A stretch of 64,000 nt of DNA from Flavobacteriales bacterium. GTDB taxonomy: Bacteria; Bacteroidota; Bacteroidia; Flavobacteriales_C; GCA-002722245. A model generated the notes under the pieces. The model did no database searches. It saw only the letters and a program-made list of their open reading frames with translations, and was not told the DNA's origin. The stretch spans positions 1-64,000 of the forward strand of contig JAHEZL010000023.1 in the NCBI GenBank assembly GCA_023251095.1, written 5' to 3'. A program made the translations under genes and the position numbers. Positions 8,749-17,725 of this stretch are shown here, piece by piece; positions within the stretch are counted from its first letter, which is position 1, and every line of letters starts with the position of its first letter.

Positions 8749-9261
8749 TTACTCTAAATAAATCACTTCTTTGTTTTTTTCTAAACTCACTCTGATATTT
8801 TCTTGTAAAGTTGTGGAAATAGACAAGCCTACATAATCCGCTTTTACCGGATAACGCGTATGATCTCTATCCACCAACACCACTGTTTGTATACGTTTCA
8901 CAGGTTTATTTAAAAAATGATTGACTGCATAAATAATTGTTTTGCCCGAATTGATCACATCATCCACCACCAAAATAACTTTGTTTTCATATTGCTCAGC
9001 CGTAACTCCTTCCAAAGTAATGGGCATAGCCAAAGGATTTTCTTTATCCATTTTTATTTTACTGAGAATGATTTTCAGTTTTGAAACTGCTCCCAATTCT
9101 TTTGCGATGCGCTCGGCAATTACATAACCATAGCCATCAATGCCAGCAATGATGATTTCTTTTTCGTCGAAAACATTTTCATGAATCTGGTGAATGAGTC
9201 GGTTTAGTTTTTGTAAAACCTTTTCTTTACTCAGTACTACCGTATTATTTTTTGTTGGCAT
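8749..9261 (-). CDS. PyrR-like phosphoribosyltransferase
   Basis: A type I phosphoribosyltransferase with the PRPP-binding motif VILVVDDVINSGKT near residues 95-108 and an upstream IIAGIDGYGYVIAERIA block that fits the PyrR/PRTase fold. At 170 residues it has typical length. The substrate base is not certain; uracil-type (PyrR-like) activity is the closest resemblance, but no pyr genes are nearby. Its ATG overlaps the end of the upstream channel gene by 17 bp, so the two are co-transcribed. Confidence 0.85.
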   Translation of the reverse strand: MPTKNNTVVLSKEKVLQKLNRLIHQIHENVFDEKEIIIAGIDGYGYVIAERIAKELGAVSKLKIILSKIKMDKENPLAMPITLEGVTAEQYENKVILVVDDVINSGKTIIYAVNHFLNKPVKRIQTVVLVDRDHTRYPVKADYVGLSISTTLQENIRVSLEKNKEVIYLE

Positions 9262-10213
9262 ATGCTACAAAGTTAAGTGGTGAATTTAATGAAACTTCCT
9301 CAAACTTGTCGATACCATCTATATTAAGGTATACAATGCCTCCCGGACGGTTTTCAATAGCACTTAAAAATTTGGCTCCCCATACAAATTCACTCACTCT
9401 GTAAGATCTTCTGTCGTAAACCACCTGAGAAAAGGACTCATCAAAAGCTTTCACCAAAATAATAATCTCTCCATCCTGATCGGCAAAATAGGATTTATCC
9501 TTTCCCCAAAACGGACTGGTTTCATCAATGGGATGCACAATAGTCCAGCTTAAAGGCATGAAATTAATTTTCTCTATTTCCAATGGCAACTTTGCATAAT
9601 CTCTTTTACCCGTCTCTTTGTTTAACCAAACCATATTCACACTCACTTCTATTTCAATGAGCTGATTATTTCTCATGTTCACCATGCGAAACATCATTCC
9701 GTTGGAGTCCTGATACGGCGCTATAATAGCCTGCTCGCTATACCTGATACGGGCCACAGGGCGCGAAAACCTGCCATACAAAACACCTGTAGCCATTGCA
9801 AATCCAAGTAAACCGATAAAAGCTTCAAAGGAGGCAATTATTTTTGCGTGTGTTCCAACCGGAGCAAAAAATCCGTAGCCTACGGTAGTCATGGTTTGCG
9901 TGCTGAAATAAAATGCATCCCAAAAATTAGCGGTGACATCTCCTTTATTAATTGAAGAAATTTGTTCCACGCCACAATAGAGGTATAACAAAGCAAACAA
10001 AGCATTGGCAACGAAAAACAAAACCGAAATCAAAATGGCAAACTGCCACCACTTAATTGTTATTAATGAGTGGTATATGTCGGATACATTGAAAGAAGAA
10101 ACCCCTTTTCTTTTTACATTAAAAGTCCCGTCAGAATTGATTAATCGTGAACCTTTATTGTAAGATTTTTCACCAAATCCAAGATCACTTTTGTTTCTGC
10201 TAAACACTTTCAT
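9245..10213 (-). CDS. Inward-rectifier (Kir-type) potassium channel
   Basis: A KirBac-like channel for K+ across the inner membrane. The first transmembrane helix is at about residues 56-80 (FAILISVLFFVANALFALLY). The pore loop carries the selectivity filter TVGYG at residues 110-114, followed by the second helix (SFEAFIGLLGFAMATGVLYGRF). The cytoplasmic C-terminal half is the immunoglobulin-like Kir domain (RIRYSEQAII, RMVNMRNNQLIE, WTIVHPIDETSP). The 322-residue length matches the family. It sits 9 bp downstream of aroK. Confidence 0.95.
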   Translation of the reverse strand: MKVFSRNKSDLGFGEKSYNKGSRLINSDGTFNVKRKGVSSFNVSDIYHSLITIKWWQFAILISVLFFVANALFALLYLYCGVEQISSINKGDVTANFWDAFYFSTQTMTTVGYGFFAPVGTHAKIIASFEAFIGLLGFAMATGVLYGRFSRPVARIRYSEQAIIAPYQDSNGMMFRMVNMRNNQLIEIEVSVNMVWLNKETGKRDYAKLPLEIEKINFMPLSWTIVHPIDETSPFWGKDKSYFADQDGEIIILVKAFDESFSQVVYDRRSYRVSEFVWGAKFLSAIENRPGGIVYLNIDGIDKFEEVSLNSPLNFVAYANKK

Positions 10214-10222
10214 ATTAAATTA

Positions 10223-10735
10223 TTATTGCGGAATAATCTGACTAAGTTTCTCAACATCACGATTGACAGATCCTTCGGAAGTGTATATCATTCTTGCTTT
10301 ATTATAGAAAGACTCTCTTACTTTCAATCTTTCTTTTATTTCCTTTTCCAATTCTGAAGGGGAAAGATCAGCCAGTAAAGGACGTTTTTCTAATCCGTTT
10401 TTCAGGCGGCCGATGATTTTCTCCACTTCTAAATTGAGATAAACAGAATATCCTGCTTCATTCATTACTTCCATATTATCAAAAAAACAAGGCGTACCGC
10501 CACCTGTAGAAACAACTACTTTTTCCATGGAGCATAAGGACTTCAAAACCCTTTGTTCCAATTCACGGAAATACACTTCACCATCTGTTTTAAAAATATC
10601 AGAAACCGTGCGGCCTTCCTGTTGTTCAATGTAGGCATCCATATCAATAAAATCGTAAGCCAATTTAGCCGCCAGTTTTTTACCGATGGTACTCTTACCC
10701 GAACCCATAAACCCTATCAAAAAAATTCTTTTCAT
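10223..10735 (-). CDS. aroK: Shikimate kinase
   Basis: It phosphorylates shikimate at the 3-hydroxyl in the chorismate pathway. The Walker A loop GFMGSGKST is at residues 8-16, followed by DMDAYIEQ (metal and shikimate binding), FRELE, the glycine-rich STGGGTPC and the lid region with RPLL. At 170 residues it is full length. It is the first gene of the minus-strand operon with the Kir channel, the PRTase and the EreA-like protein, and it is divergent from tRNA-Lys. Confidence 0.96.
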   Translation of the reverse strand: MKRIFLIGFMGSGKSTIGKKLAAKLAYDFIDMDAYIEQQEGRTVSDIFKTDGEVYFRELEQRVLKSLCSMEKVVVSTGGGTPCFFDNMEVMNEAGYSVYLNLEVEKIIGRLKNGLEKRPLLADLSPSELEKEIKERLKVRESFYNKARMIYTSEGSVNRDVEKLSQIIPQ

Positions 10736-10806
10736 CTTTATTTACCTGAAAAACAGCACTTAGGCAAAAATAGCGCTAAAACTTTTTATTTTACGAATAA
10801 TGCACA

Positions 10807-10814
10807 TATATTTG
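10807..10814 (+). promoter_or_regulatory. Bacteroidota-type -7 box upstream of tRNA-Lys
   Basis: TATATTTG matches the Bacteroidota -7 consensus TAnnTTTG exactly. It ends 18 bp before the mature tRNA 5' end, a sensible distance for a short leader. Confidence 0.6.
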
Positions 10815-10832
10815 CCCTCGCTAAAAAATAAT

Positions 10833-10905
10833 GATTCCGTAGCTCAGCTGGTAGAGCATTTCACTTTTAATGAAGGGGTCCTGGGTTCAAATCCCAGCGG
10901 GATCA
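10833..10905 (+). tRNA. tRNA-Lys (anticodon UUU)
   Basis: A full cloverleaf folds by eye. Acceptor GATTCCG pairs with CGGGATC, with discriminator A at 10905. The D arm is AGCTCAGCTGGTAGAGC and the anticodon stem is TTTCA/TGAAG with loop CTTTTAA. The T arm is CTGGG-TTCAAAT-CCCAG. Anticodon TTT is at 10866-10868, giving lysine. CCA is not encoded. It is followed directly by a strong terminator and is probably transcribed alone. Confidence 0.97.
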
Positions 10906-10907
10906 CA

Positions 10908-10940
10908 AAAGCCTGAAGATATAAATCTTCAGGCTTTTTT
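10908..10940 (+). terminator. Intrinsic terminator after tRNA-Lys
   Basis: A 12-bp hairpin (AAGCCTGAAGAT / ATCTTCAGGCTT, loop ATAA) followed by a run of T begins just after the tRNA 3' end. Confidence 0.92.
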
Positions 10941-10996
10941 GTTTTTCATCCGGAAGAACATTAAAGCTAAAAATGCAATTTCCCGGTGGAGAAATC

Positions 10997-11029
10997 GGTG
11001 GAGGTAACTTTTTAGAATTTACCTCCACC
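10997..11029. repeat. Inverted repeat, 11-bp arms, unknown role
   Basis: GGTGGAGGTAA at 10997-11007 pairs with TTACCTCCACC at 11019-11029 around an 11-nt loop. No T-run follows on either strand, so it is not a convincing terminator. Apart from the terminator just after the tRNA and the promoter at 11341-11468, this is the only structure I see in the roughly 630-bp gene-free stretch 10906-11538. Confidence 0.5.
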
Positions 11030-11340
11030 AACTTCCTTCTATTTCTTTGTTTTTCAATATTGTGAAATTTCATCGGAAAAACAGTGAAAGTAAAAAGCTT
11101 AACCAACTCTATTGCAACACTCATGTTTTAACAATCGTCTTCATATTATATATCTATTCAATCTAGACTTATCATTTTTTAAAAACAAAGGCATTAAGAT
11201 TTCAAAAAAACAATATCCTTATTTCATATTGCTTCATAGTTGATTTACAATTTTCTATTTAAAAAGATTTCAATTGCCTGTCTAATTTTAAAACACCCCC
11301 CTATTTAGCCTATTTCACTCCATATTATTTGACGATTTAT

Positions 11341-11468
11341 CAATATTTTAAGAGGTTCAAATAAGTGTTTTATCATTGTAAATCAATTACTTATATTCAC
11401 GTCCGCCTCCATTCCGACTTGATTTTTCATAGACAATTGGATTTCGCGATTTGTAAGGCCTTACTTTG
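11341..11468 (+). promoter_or_regulatory. Shared-architecture promoter, site A
   Basis: Elements in order: CAATATTT at 11341; AATCAATTACTTA at 11381-11393; CTTGATTTTTCA at 11419-11430; GACAATTGG at 11432-11440; a 20-bp spacer; TTACTTTG (-7) at 11461-11468. The same elements recur at the same distances upstream of seven other transcription units. Transcription would start about 65 bp before the ATG at 11539. Confidence 0.8.
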
Positions 11469-11538
11469 ACTTATCTGAGAATATCAGAACAAATGAAACT
11501 TCTAATTTCTTATTATGTTAAACTTAAAAATTAAACCA

Positions 11539-12627
11539 ATGAAAAAATTACTACTATGCGGAAGCGCACTTTTCTTAATGCTTGGTTCAGCCAACGCTCA
11601 AGGATGGAACACAAAAGGTGCTTCAGATGATTTTAAAACTACCGATAACTATGTTAACGGACCGAACAATGAAGGTGTTTATTGGTGGGTTACTGATACC
11701 AATGCAATGAAAATTTCTCGTCCAGGTACTGGAACAATGACCCTTACTGCCACTAATTTAGGAGCTTGTAGTTCTTGCTTCCCTCAACTTGGGGTGGATT
11801 TTGGAACGGTAAACGGCAATCCAGTTACTCTTGACCTTACTACCGGAGCAGATATTTATTTAGAGGTTGAAAACACAGTAAATTCCAGAATCTTTGCAAC
11901 TGTTCTTTTGACTGACATCAATGATAAAGTTTCGAAAATAGAACCAAATGTTTCAGATGTAACTTCAAATGTAACTTGGGGAACTGCAGGTAACCCTCGT
12001 AAATCTCAAAATGGTTTTTCATTTGGCGATTATGTTGACTCAATTCCAACAGAAACTGCTAAAGGAAAGAAAAAAATCTTTATCGACTTGTCTTCTGTAC
12101 CAAGTGCTATGGGAGGATTAACTGATGATGCTTGGACTTGCTCAACCCCATACAATTGCCCTACAACTTCATATGCTATTGATGTTACTAAAATTAAAGC
12201 CGTAGCGTTTATGATAAATTTTGGTGTTAACAATGTTTTCGTAAGTGAAGGAAATGGTACAGATGCTCATAAAGAGGATACTTATATTCAAGGAAAATTC
12301 CTTAAACCTTACACAGGTGCATTAAAATTCACAACTTTCGTTATTGGTGAATCAACAAATGGTGTAGGTATAAATGAAAACTTAGTAACTAAGTCTTTAA
12401 ATGTATATCCTAATCCTGCTAGTGACGCTGTAAACGTTACATTTGAATCTAATAGCATTGCAACTGTATCTATTACTGATTTATTTGGTCGTACAGTATA
12501 CACAAACTCTGCAAACGCAGGTAAAAACAACATTTCTATCAATACTTCAAACCTTTCAACAGGTATGTACCTTGTGAATGTAACTTCTTCAAACGGAAGT
12601 GTATCCAGCAAAATAACTATTAAGTAA
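11539..12627 (+). CDS. T9SS type A secreted beta-sandwich protein, first gene of five-gene operon
   Basis: The start is MKKLLL at 11539, which begins a clean signal peptide ending SANAQ; an in-frame ATG at 11515 only adds a polar tail. The 362-residue protein has a central region (about 25-255) that looks like a galactose-binding-type beta-sandwich (WWVTDTNAMKISRPG, GADIYLEVENTVNSRIFATV, KIKAVAFMINFG). The last 75 residues are a T9SS type A sorting domain (LNVYPNPASDAVNV, ...LSTGMYLVNVTS...KITIK). It should be secreted or surface-anchored and may bind a carbohydrate; no catalytic motif was recognised. It is followed by a stable hairpin that may leave it better expressed than the genes behind it. 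Confidence 0.85.
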   Translation: MKKLLLCGSALFLMLGSANAQGWNTKGASDDFKTTDNYVNGPNNEGVYWWVTDTNAMKISRPGTGTMTLTATNLGACSSCFPQLGVDFGTVNGNPVTLDLTTGADIYLEVENTVNSRIFATVLLTDINDKVSKIEPNVSDVTSNVTWGTAGNPRKSQNGFSFGDYVDSIPTETAKGKKKIFIDLSSVPSAMGGLTDDAWTCSTPYNCPTTSYAIDVTKIKAVAFMINFGVNNVFVSEGNGTDAHKEDTYIQGKFLKPYTGALKFTTFVIGESTNGVGINENLVTKSLNVYPNPASDAVNVTFESNSIATVSITDLFGRTVYTNSANAGKNNISINTSNLSTGMYLVNVTSSNGSVSSKITIK

Positions 12628-12650
12628 TCCAATTATTTAAGGAACTAATT

Positions 12651-12682
12651 GAGCCGGTTTTGAAACCAATCAAAACCGGCTC
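12651..12682 (+). terminator. Intra-operon hairpin (attenuator or 3' stabiliser)
   Basis: GAGCCGGTTTTG at 12651-12662 pairs perfectly with CAAAACCGGCTC at 12671-12682 (12 bp, 8-nt loop). Only a weak CTTATT follows, so read-through into the outer-membrane genes is likely. Confidence 0.6.
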
Positions 12683-12705
12683 TTATTAACCCTAAACCAA
12701 AAAAG

Positions 12706-14913
12706 ATGATAGCATTGAAAAAACATATTGTACTTCTTTTGTTTGGGCTGTTGATGTTCCCTGCTCTGATCTTTGCAACAGGAAACAAAGATTCACTCAG
12801 CCTTTACCAGTCCTCTGTATATTTACCGCAGACCTCTTTATTAATAAAAAAACAAATCAAGACTAGCTCTTTTGCAAGCTTGTCGAACAACACCACCAAA
12901 AGTTCAAAAAAGCTTTGGTTTAAATCCATGCGTTATTCCGGGTACGCAAGATTTTATCCTTATTACCGGAACATGAAAAACAATAACGTCACCGCTTCAA
13001 ATGTAAACGGACTTACAGTGCCCATCACTCTTAATGCAGATGATGGTTACCAACAACCTTTAATGTTATTCCGACTGGAAGGAAATCCTACAGCGAAAAC
13101 ATCTTTTCAAACAGAATTACAATTCAGCAGTCTCTTTAACAGAACAACCCCATTAACAGATGCCAACGGAAAGCTGGCAAATTTATACGTGATATTTAAA
13201 TTAGAAGGAGCTGTAGATACTAAAATAGGCCATATCAGAGTAATTGCCGGAGGTGGTGCCAACTGGTACCGATTGAGTCCGTCAACACTTTGGGGCTACC
13301 AATACCGCGATGATCTTTTCGAAAGATATCCATGGGACCCTGAAGGTTATGATTTTAACAACCGCTACAATTCAGCCTACTCAACAGGTGACATACCGCG
13401 TGACCAACGTTTTGGAATGCAGGCCACTCAGGGTTTTATCCTCGAAGGCACAAAAATGCCGGCAGGTTTTGATGCAGCTTTCCTCTACGGTAAAGTTTCA
13501 ACAGGGGCAGGTTTTACAAGCTTTGCGAGTCAAACCCCGCTCAACATGATGGCCACCAGAATAGGAAAATCATTTGGATTGCATAAAGTAGGCTTTAACT
13601 ATTTTGATCAATTGGGATATCAGGGATTTTACGATAAAAATAACGTGTTGCAAAACAACACTGTGAATTACAAAAAAGTGGTGCGCTCGGGAACCGACAG
13701 TGTTTATGTGGAAGACAATTATGTTAGTCAACTGGTTACTTCAATCGATGCTCGCTTTGAATTCAAAAAATTCAGCCTCTTCACTGAGCTTGGCGGAGGA
13801 TCTTACCTCAGCAACAACTACAATGACAATAAAAAAGTTGAAAATGTTTTGGGCTTACCCAACGTTACTCACTACAAAAGGCAATGGGGAGAAACCATGT
13901 TTTTAGAAATCACTACTAAAAAACAACTCACACGTATTCCTTTAAAATTAGGCTTATACAGAATCAGCGGTCGCGTTGTAAATAACGCAGGATCTGTTTC
14001 CAATACTTCTGTAGAAGAGGTAAAACCAAGTATTGATACCGACCCGAGTTACTACACCAATTACTATGACGGTATGATTACCGACGTGGGACAATTGGCA
14101 AACAACCGACAAGGATTGAATCTTTTTGCTTCTAAAAACATTCAAAAATTAGTAGTGAAATTCGATATGGGCATCGCTCAGGAAATAATTAATCTGGCAG
14201 GTGATTTAAGAAATGGTGCACGCGTAAAAGCAATGCCGGGAACCAATGCCGATATTGCTACAAGAGAACCTTTCACCAATAGTATAACTTTTGAGCACAA
14301 ACTCAATGCATTGACCATGTCGAGATTTGCTCCTTACCAAAGATTCACCGGTGCTTACGGCCGCAATCACTCTATTTTCAGAAGAACATTTGAAAACATT
14401 GCGATCACCGACACCATCGTGAATTACAATAAATCATTCAACACCATCGACCTTGAATTAAAATACAAATTCCGCATCATGGGCAAGGAACTTATCATGA
14501 CCAACTACAACAATTACAGTTCGGTTCAGGATCAATGGTCGATCATTCCGGTATTCAGCGACAAAGCTTTCGTGAGATATTTTTACACCGAACTAATGGC
14601 CTTTTACGGTATTCATCCTAAAGTAACAGCACTTGCTTTTGGCGGTATGGAAAGAGTGCTGGGCAACAACAGAACCGAATTGGCTGATGCCAATGGTAAA
14701 TTACTTACAAATGCTGCAGGAAGACCTATTAGTGGTAACGGCAAAGCTACAGATCAAACAAGCTATGGTTATGGTGTAGGTGTAGATTACAATTTCCACG
14801 GTCGCGCAAGCATACACTGGAGGGGTCGTTGGTTTTCACATTCCGACAAAAATTTTACACTCGATCAATACCACGGTTTTGAATCAACAATGGAATTTAA
14901 AGTATTCTTTTAA
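12706..14913 (+). CDS. Putative outer-membrane beta-barrel protein (735 aa)
   Basis: A signal peptide is present (MIALKKHIVLLLFGLLMFPALIFA). The rest is rich in alternating aromatic/polar strands typical of an outer-membrane barrel: YSGYARFYPYYRN, LFTELGGGSYLSN, LGLYRISGRVV, and a C-terminal strand ending FESTMEFKVFF with the terminal aromatic. It is not a TonB receptor: no plug domain or TonB box is apparent. It is followed after 11 bp by a second barrel-like gene. The likely roles are pore, receptor or anchor for the operon's secreted and lipid-anchored partners. I do not recognise a named family. Confidence 0.65.
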   Translation: MIALKKHIVLLLFGLLMFPALIFATGNKDSLSLYQSSVYLPQTSLLIKKQIKTSSFASLSNNTTKSSKKLWFKSMRYSGYARFYPYYRNMKNNNVTASNVNGLTVPITLNADDGYQQPLMLFRLEGNPTAKTSFQTELQFSSLFNRTTPLTDANGKLANLYVIFKLEGAVDTKIGHIRVIAGGGANWYRLSPSTLWGYQYRDDLFERYPWDPEGYDFNNRYNSAYSTGDIPRDQRFGMQATQGFILEGTKMPAGFDAAFLYGKVSTGAGFTSFASQTPLNMMATRIGKSFGLHKVGFNYFDQLGYQGFYDKNNVLQNNTVNYKKVVRSGTDSVYVEDNYVSQLVTSIDARFEFKKFSLFTELGGGSYLSNNYNDNKKVENVLGLPNVTHYKRQWGETMFLEITTKKQLTRIPLKLGLYRISGRVVNNAGSVSNTSVEEVKPSIDTDPSYYTNYYDGMITDVGQLANNRQGLNLFASKNIQKLVVKFDMGIAQEIINLAGDLRNGARVKAMPGTNADIATREPFTNSITFEHKLNALTMSRFAPYQRFTGAYGRNHSIFRRTFENIAITDTIVNYNKSFNTIDLELKYKFRIMGKELIMTNYNNYSSVQDQWSIIPVFSDKAFVRYFYTELMAFYGIHPKVTALAFGGMERVLGNNRTELADANGKLLTNAAGRPISGNGKATDQTSYGYGVGVDYNFHGRASIHWRGRWFSHSDKNFTLDQYHGFESTMEFKVFF

Positions 14914-14924
14914 ATACAAGAAAA

Positions 14925-16649
14925 ATGGCTAGAAAAATAAGATTTACACTTATCATCGTTTGTGCTTTTCTGTTTACAGAATTGTCGGCGCAAACTGTAT
15001 ATTTCACCGGACTCGGGCGTGCCCTTGTTACCAACGGCAATCTGTCGGATCAAAGCAATACTGCTTCCCGACTCAAATCTTCGGGAGGTTATACCTTATT
15101 TGATCTTGGTATTTATGCCAAACCAAATGAAGTATTAAGAGGTGGCGTTATCCTGAGAACAAAAAATGCTTTTGGCGGCTTCTTTGGAAATGGCGCATCG
15201 TTGTCGTTCCGTCAAATACAGATGGAAGGTTTGATTGCCAAAAAATTAAAGTATGAATTGGGAGACGTTTATTTGAGTCACACTCCCTACACTTTGTGGA
15301 ACGCGGATTCTGCCGATTTCAAATATGAAGCAGGAGTTTTCAGTATGAGAAGAGACATCATCAACTACGAAAACTTTTTTGTAGGAAATTCATGGAGAAT
15401 GCAAGGCTTCAACACAAAAGCCAAAATAAATTTCACCAAAGGAGTTGAAAGTTTAGGCATCAGAATATATGGCGGACGAACGAGAGAAACCAATTACACT
15501 ACTATTCCCGACAGATATTTTTACGGCGGACGACTGGATCTTTTGCAAAGCAAATATTTCAAAATTGCAGGAAACCTTGCTGCCATCAATGATATCGCAG
15601 GTACAGTAAAAAATGCTCAGGTGAATTACAACAACATGGTGTACACTTCGGATTTTGCCGTGACACTGGACAAAAGCGAAAAATTTAAATTTGTAGTGAA
15701 CGGTGAAGCCGGTGCATCTCAGCTTGAATTGCAAAGAGCATCGGATTCTACCGACAGTAAATTCAATGATTTCTTTTACGATTTAGGAGCTAAGGCCACT
15801 TACAAACCATGGAACCTTAATGTTGGCGGCTCATACCGCAACGTAGGTTTTAACTTCAACAGTCCGATGGCACAATCGCGCAGAATGGCTGCTCCTTCTG
15901 ATATTACCTTGAGTAATTTCTCTAAACTGAATGATGCTGCAACAGCTCGCCCCGTTTCATTGTTTGATCCTTTAACTCAGGAAAACAATATTTACAACCA
16001 GGGAATTTCCACCACTTTGATGAATTACTTTATTCAGTACAACATAGTGGAGCCTTACGGAAAAGCTACTCCTAACCGACAAGGCTTTACCTTCAGTGCA
16101 GATTTACAAGATGCAAAAAAAATAATCACTGCCGATGTTCAGGTAAATCTTTTATCGGAAGTGGTATCCGAAGGAGACACTTTAACCCACGCAAAAAGAA
16201 ACTTCACTTTAATTCGCGGAGGTTTTGTATTTAATTTACACAACCTCATCAACTTCAAAAAAGTGATTGCAATCAATGGTGGTATCAGAAGAGAAAGCTC
16301 AGTACGCGGAGGTACGAATGCGGTGAATCTTTCAAGTACTTTGATTGACGCAGGATTGGATGTGGAAGTGATAAAAAGCTTACACTTATTGGGTGGCGTA
16401 AAATTATTCTCTGTGAGCGGTAACGAAATACAAAGCTCACGAAACAGCGTTAATCAGCTGGTTGCATTTACACCTGTGAGCTTCAATCAAACACAAAGCA
16501 TTATTGCTGCCGGAGCGCGTTATGATTATGATAAAGCCGGTTGTTTTTTCAGCGTACATTATCATATGGTGAATTACAATGATAAGCTGATCACAACAAA
16601 TCAATACAACCTGAATCAGTTGTTTTTTGTTTTCGGATTGAAGTTTTAA
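14925..16649 (+). CDS. Second putative outer-membrane beta-barrel protein (574 aa)
   Basis: The signal peptide runs MARKIRFTLIIVCAFLFTELSAQ. The body shows many amphipathic strands (FGGFFGNGASLSFRQIQMEG, KYELGDVYLSH, LNVGGSYRNVGFNFNS, ARYDYDKAGCFFSVHYHMVNY) and a C-terminal strand LNQLFFVFGLKF ending in an aromatic-basic-aromatic pattern. It starts 11 bp after the preceding barrel gene, so the two are probably made together and may form one complex. No enzymatic motif is seen and the family is not recognised. Confidence 0.65.
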   Translation: MARKIRFTLIIVCAFLFTELSAQTVYFTGLGRALVTNGNLSDQSNTASRLKSSGGYTLFDLGIYAKPNEVLRGGVILRTKNAFGGFFGNGASLSFRQIQMEGLIAKKLKYELGDVYLSHTPYTLWNADSADFKYEAGVFSMRRDIINYENFFVGNSWRMQGFNTKAKINFTKGVESLGIRIYGGRTRETNYTTIPDRYFYGGRLDLLQSKYFKIAGNLAAINDIAGTVKNAQVNYNNMVYTSDFAVTLDKSEKFKFVVNGEAGASQLELQRASDSTDSKFNDFFYDLGAKATYKPWNLNVGGSYRNVGFNFNSPMAQSRRMAAPSDITLSNFSKLNDAATARPVSLFDPLTQENNIYNQGISTTLMNYFIQYNIVEPYGKATPNRQGFTFSADLQDAKKIITADVQVNLLSEVVSEGDTLTHAKRNFTLIRGGFVFNLHNLINFKKVIAINGGIRRESSVRGGTNAVNLSSTLIDAGLDVEVIKSLHLLGGVKLFSVSGNEIQSSRNSVNQLVAFTPVSFNQTQSIIAAGARYDYDKAGCFFSVHYHMVNYNDKLITTNQYNLNQLFFVFGLKF

Positions 16650-16666
16650 AATAAAAGGGAAAGATT

Positions 16667-17719
16667 ATGAAGGCATTATTCAAGTTTTCTGTTTTATTGA
16701 TTCTCCTTGCCGGATGCAAGAGAGACAAAGTGGATTTTATCGGTCCGGCTTATATTTCCGCGCCTTCAGGCTTTGAGGTAATGAGCTTTACCAGTTCTCT
16801 TTCATCTGTTGATTTTACGGTTGACAGTGTATTTTTGAATGCAACTTTTAGTCACGAAGTTACCTGGAAATTAACCATTACCGGAAAGAAATCCGGCGCT
16901 GTAGAAGAAATAAGTGGAACATCAAAGGGCTTCAGTAATTTAAAATGGAACGGCTGTCATACCGGCGTATATTTTTTCAAAACCGATGAAAACGCTATTG
17001 CTACTTTATCCTTCTTTGGTACCGATTTAAAGCCATCCTTAAACATTAATATTCTAGCAGAGCGAGATTTTTCAACCTATGGTCAATTTCCTTTCTTTGG
17101 TGATTTTGAAAATGAAGCAGGCATACAACAAAATAGTATCTGGTACGCATTTAGTAATCCTATTACTCCAATTCCAAATGTAAAACAGGGAGTTGATTCA
17201 ATAGCGATAGATTACAATGGTAATTTAGTGCCTACTGTTCAGGGTAAAAATTATTACTTTATTAAAGGAAAAGGAGATCAGCCAGCTTTTGTGAGTGGGA
17301 TTAGATATGATAAAGCCCAAAAATTGATTAGCCCTGTTTTAACTGCTACTCCCGACAACATATGGGTAAATGTATATATTTATGGAACAGGTGACGCAAA
17401 TGCATCTGTAGAAATTGAATATCAGGAGGCACATATGAATGGGCCGGTACCAGTATATGATCAAGAAATAGATGATGCCTTTGTTGCCTATGTAACGCTC
17501 AGTCATAAAGGCTGGAAGCTTTTCAGTTTTAAATACAGTGACCTCACTCCCAGCTTAAATGCTAAATTTGGAGGAAGTGGCAATAAAATTCACGAACCTC
17601 AATTACTTAAAGCTTTCGATTTGATTTTAGTGAAAAAATCAAACCCTGATTCACCGGTTGAGTTATATTTTGACTATCCAATCATTACTGTAGGCGGACC
17701 TTTTAACCCCTCTAAATAA
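16667..17719 (+). CDS. Lipoprotein (350 aa), operon A
   Basis: The lipobox LAGC puts the lipidated cysteine at residue 17. The following residues, KRDKVD, include charges resembling a Bacteroidota surface-export signal, so exposure on the cell surface is possible but not proven. The mature part looks all-beta. Residues about 25-125 contain ITGKKSG and WNGCHTGVYFF, like an extracellular beta-sandwich; residues about 140-340 (FFGDFENEAG...YYFIKGKGDQPAF...DIWVNVYIYG) look like a carbohydrate-binding jelly roll. No catalytic residues were recognised. Confidence 0.7.
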   Translation: MKALFKFSVLLILLAGCKRDKVDFIGPAYISAPSGFEVMSFTSSLSSVDFTVDSVFLNATFSHEVTWKLTITGKKSGAVEEISGTSKGFSNLKWNGCHTGVYFFKTDENAIATLSFFGTDLKPSLNINILAERDFSTYGQFPFFGDFENEAGIQQNSIWYAFSNPITPIPNVKQGVDSIAIDYNGNLVPTVQGKNYYFIKGKGDQPAFVSGIRYDKAQKLISPVLTATPDNIWVNVYIYGTGDANASVEIEYQEAHMNGPVPVYDQEIDDAFVAYVTLSHKGWKLFSFKYSDLTPSLNAKFGGSGNKIHEPQLLKAFDLILVKKSNPDSPVELYFDYPIITVGGPFNPSK

Positions 17720-17725
17720 AATAGA

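Noticed and set aside
8749-9261. PyrR attenuator-regulator of pyrimidine genes
   Set aside because: The protein is PyrR-like but no pyr operon or attenuator is adjacent, so only the broad PRTase call is made.
10903-11124. 73-aa minus-strand ORF
   Set aside because: It covers the tRNA terminator and an inverted repeat; it is composition-driven.
12706-16649. SusC/SusD pair
   Set aside because: Neither protein has a TonB box or plug domain, and the second has no lipoprotein signal or SusD-like helical repeats.
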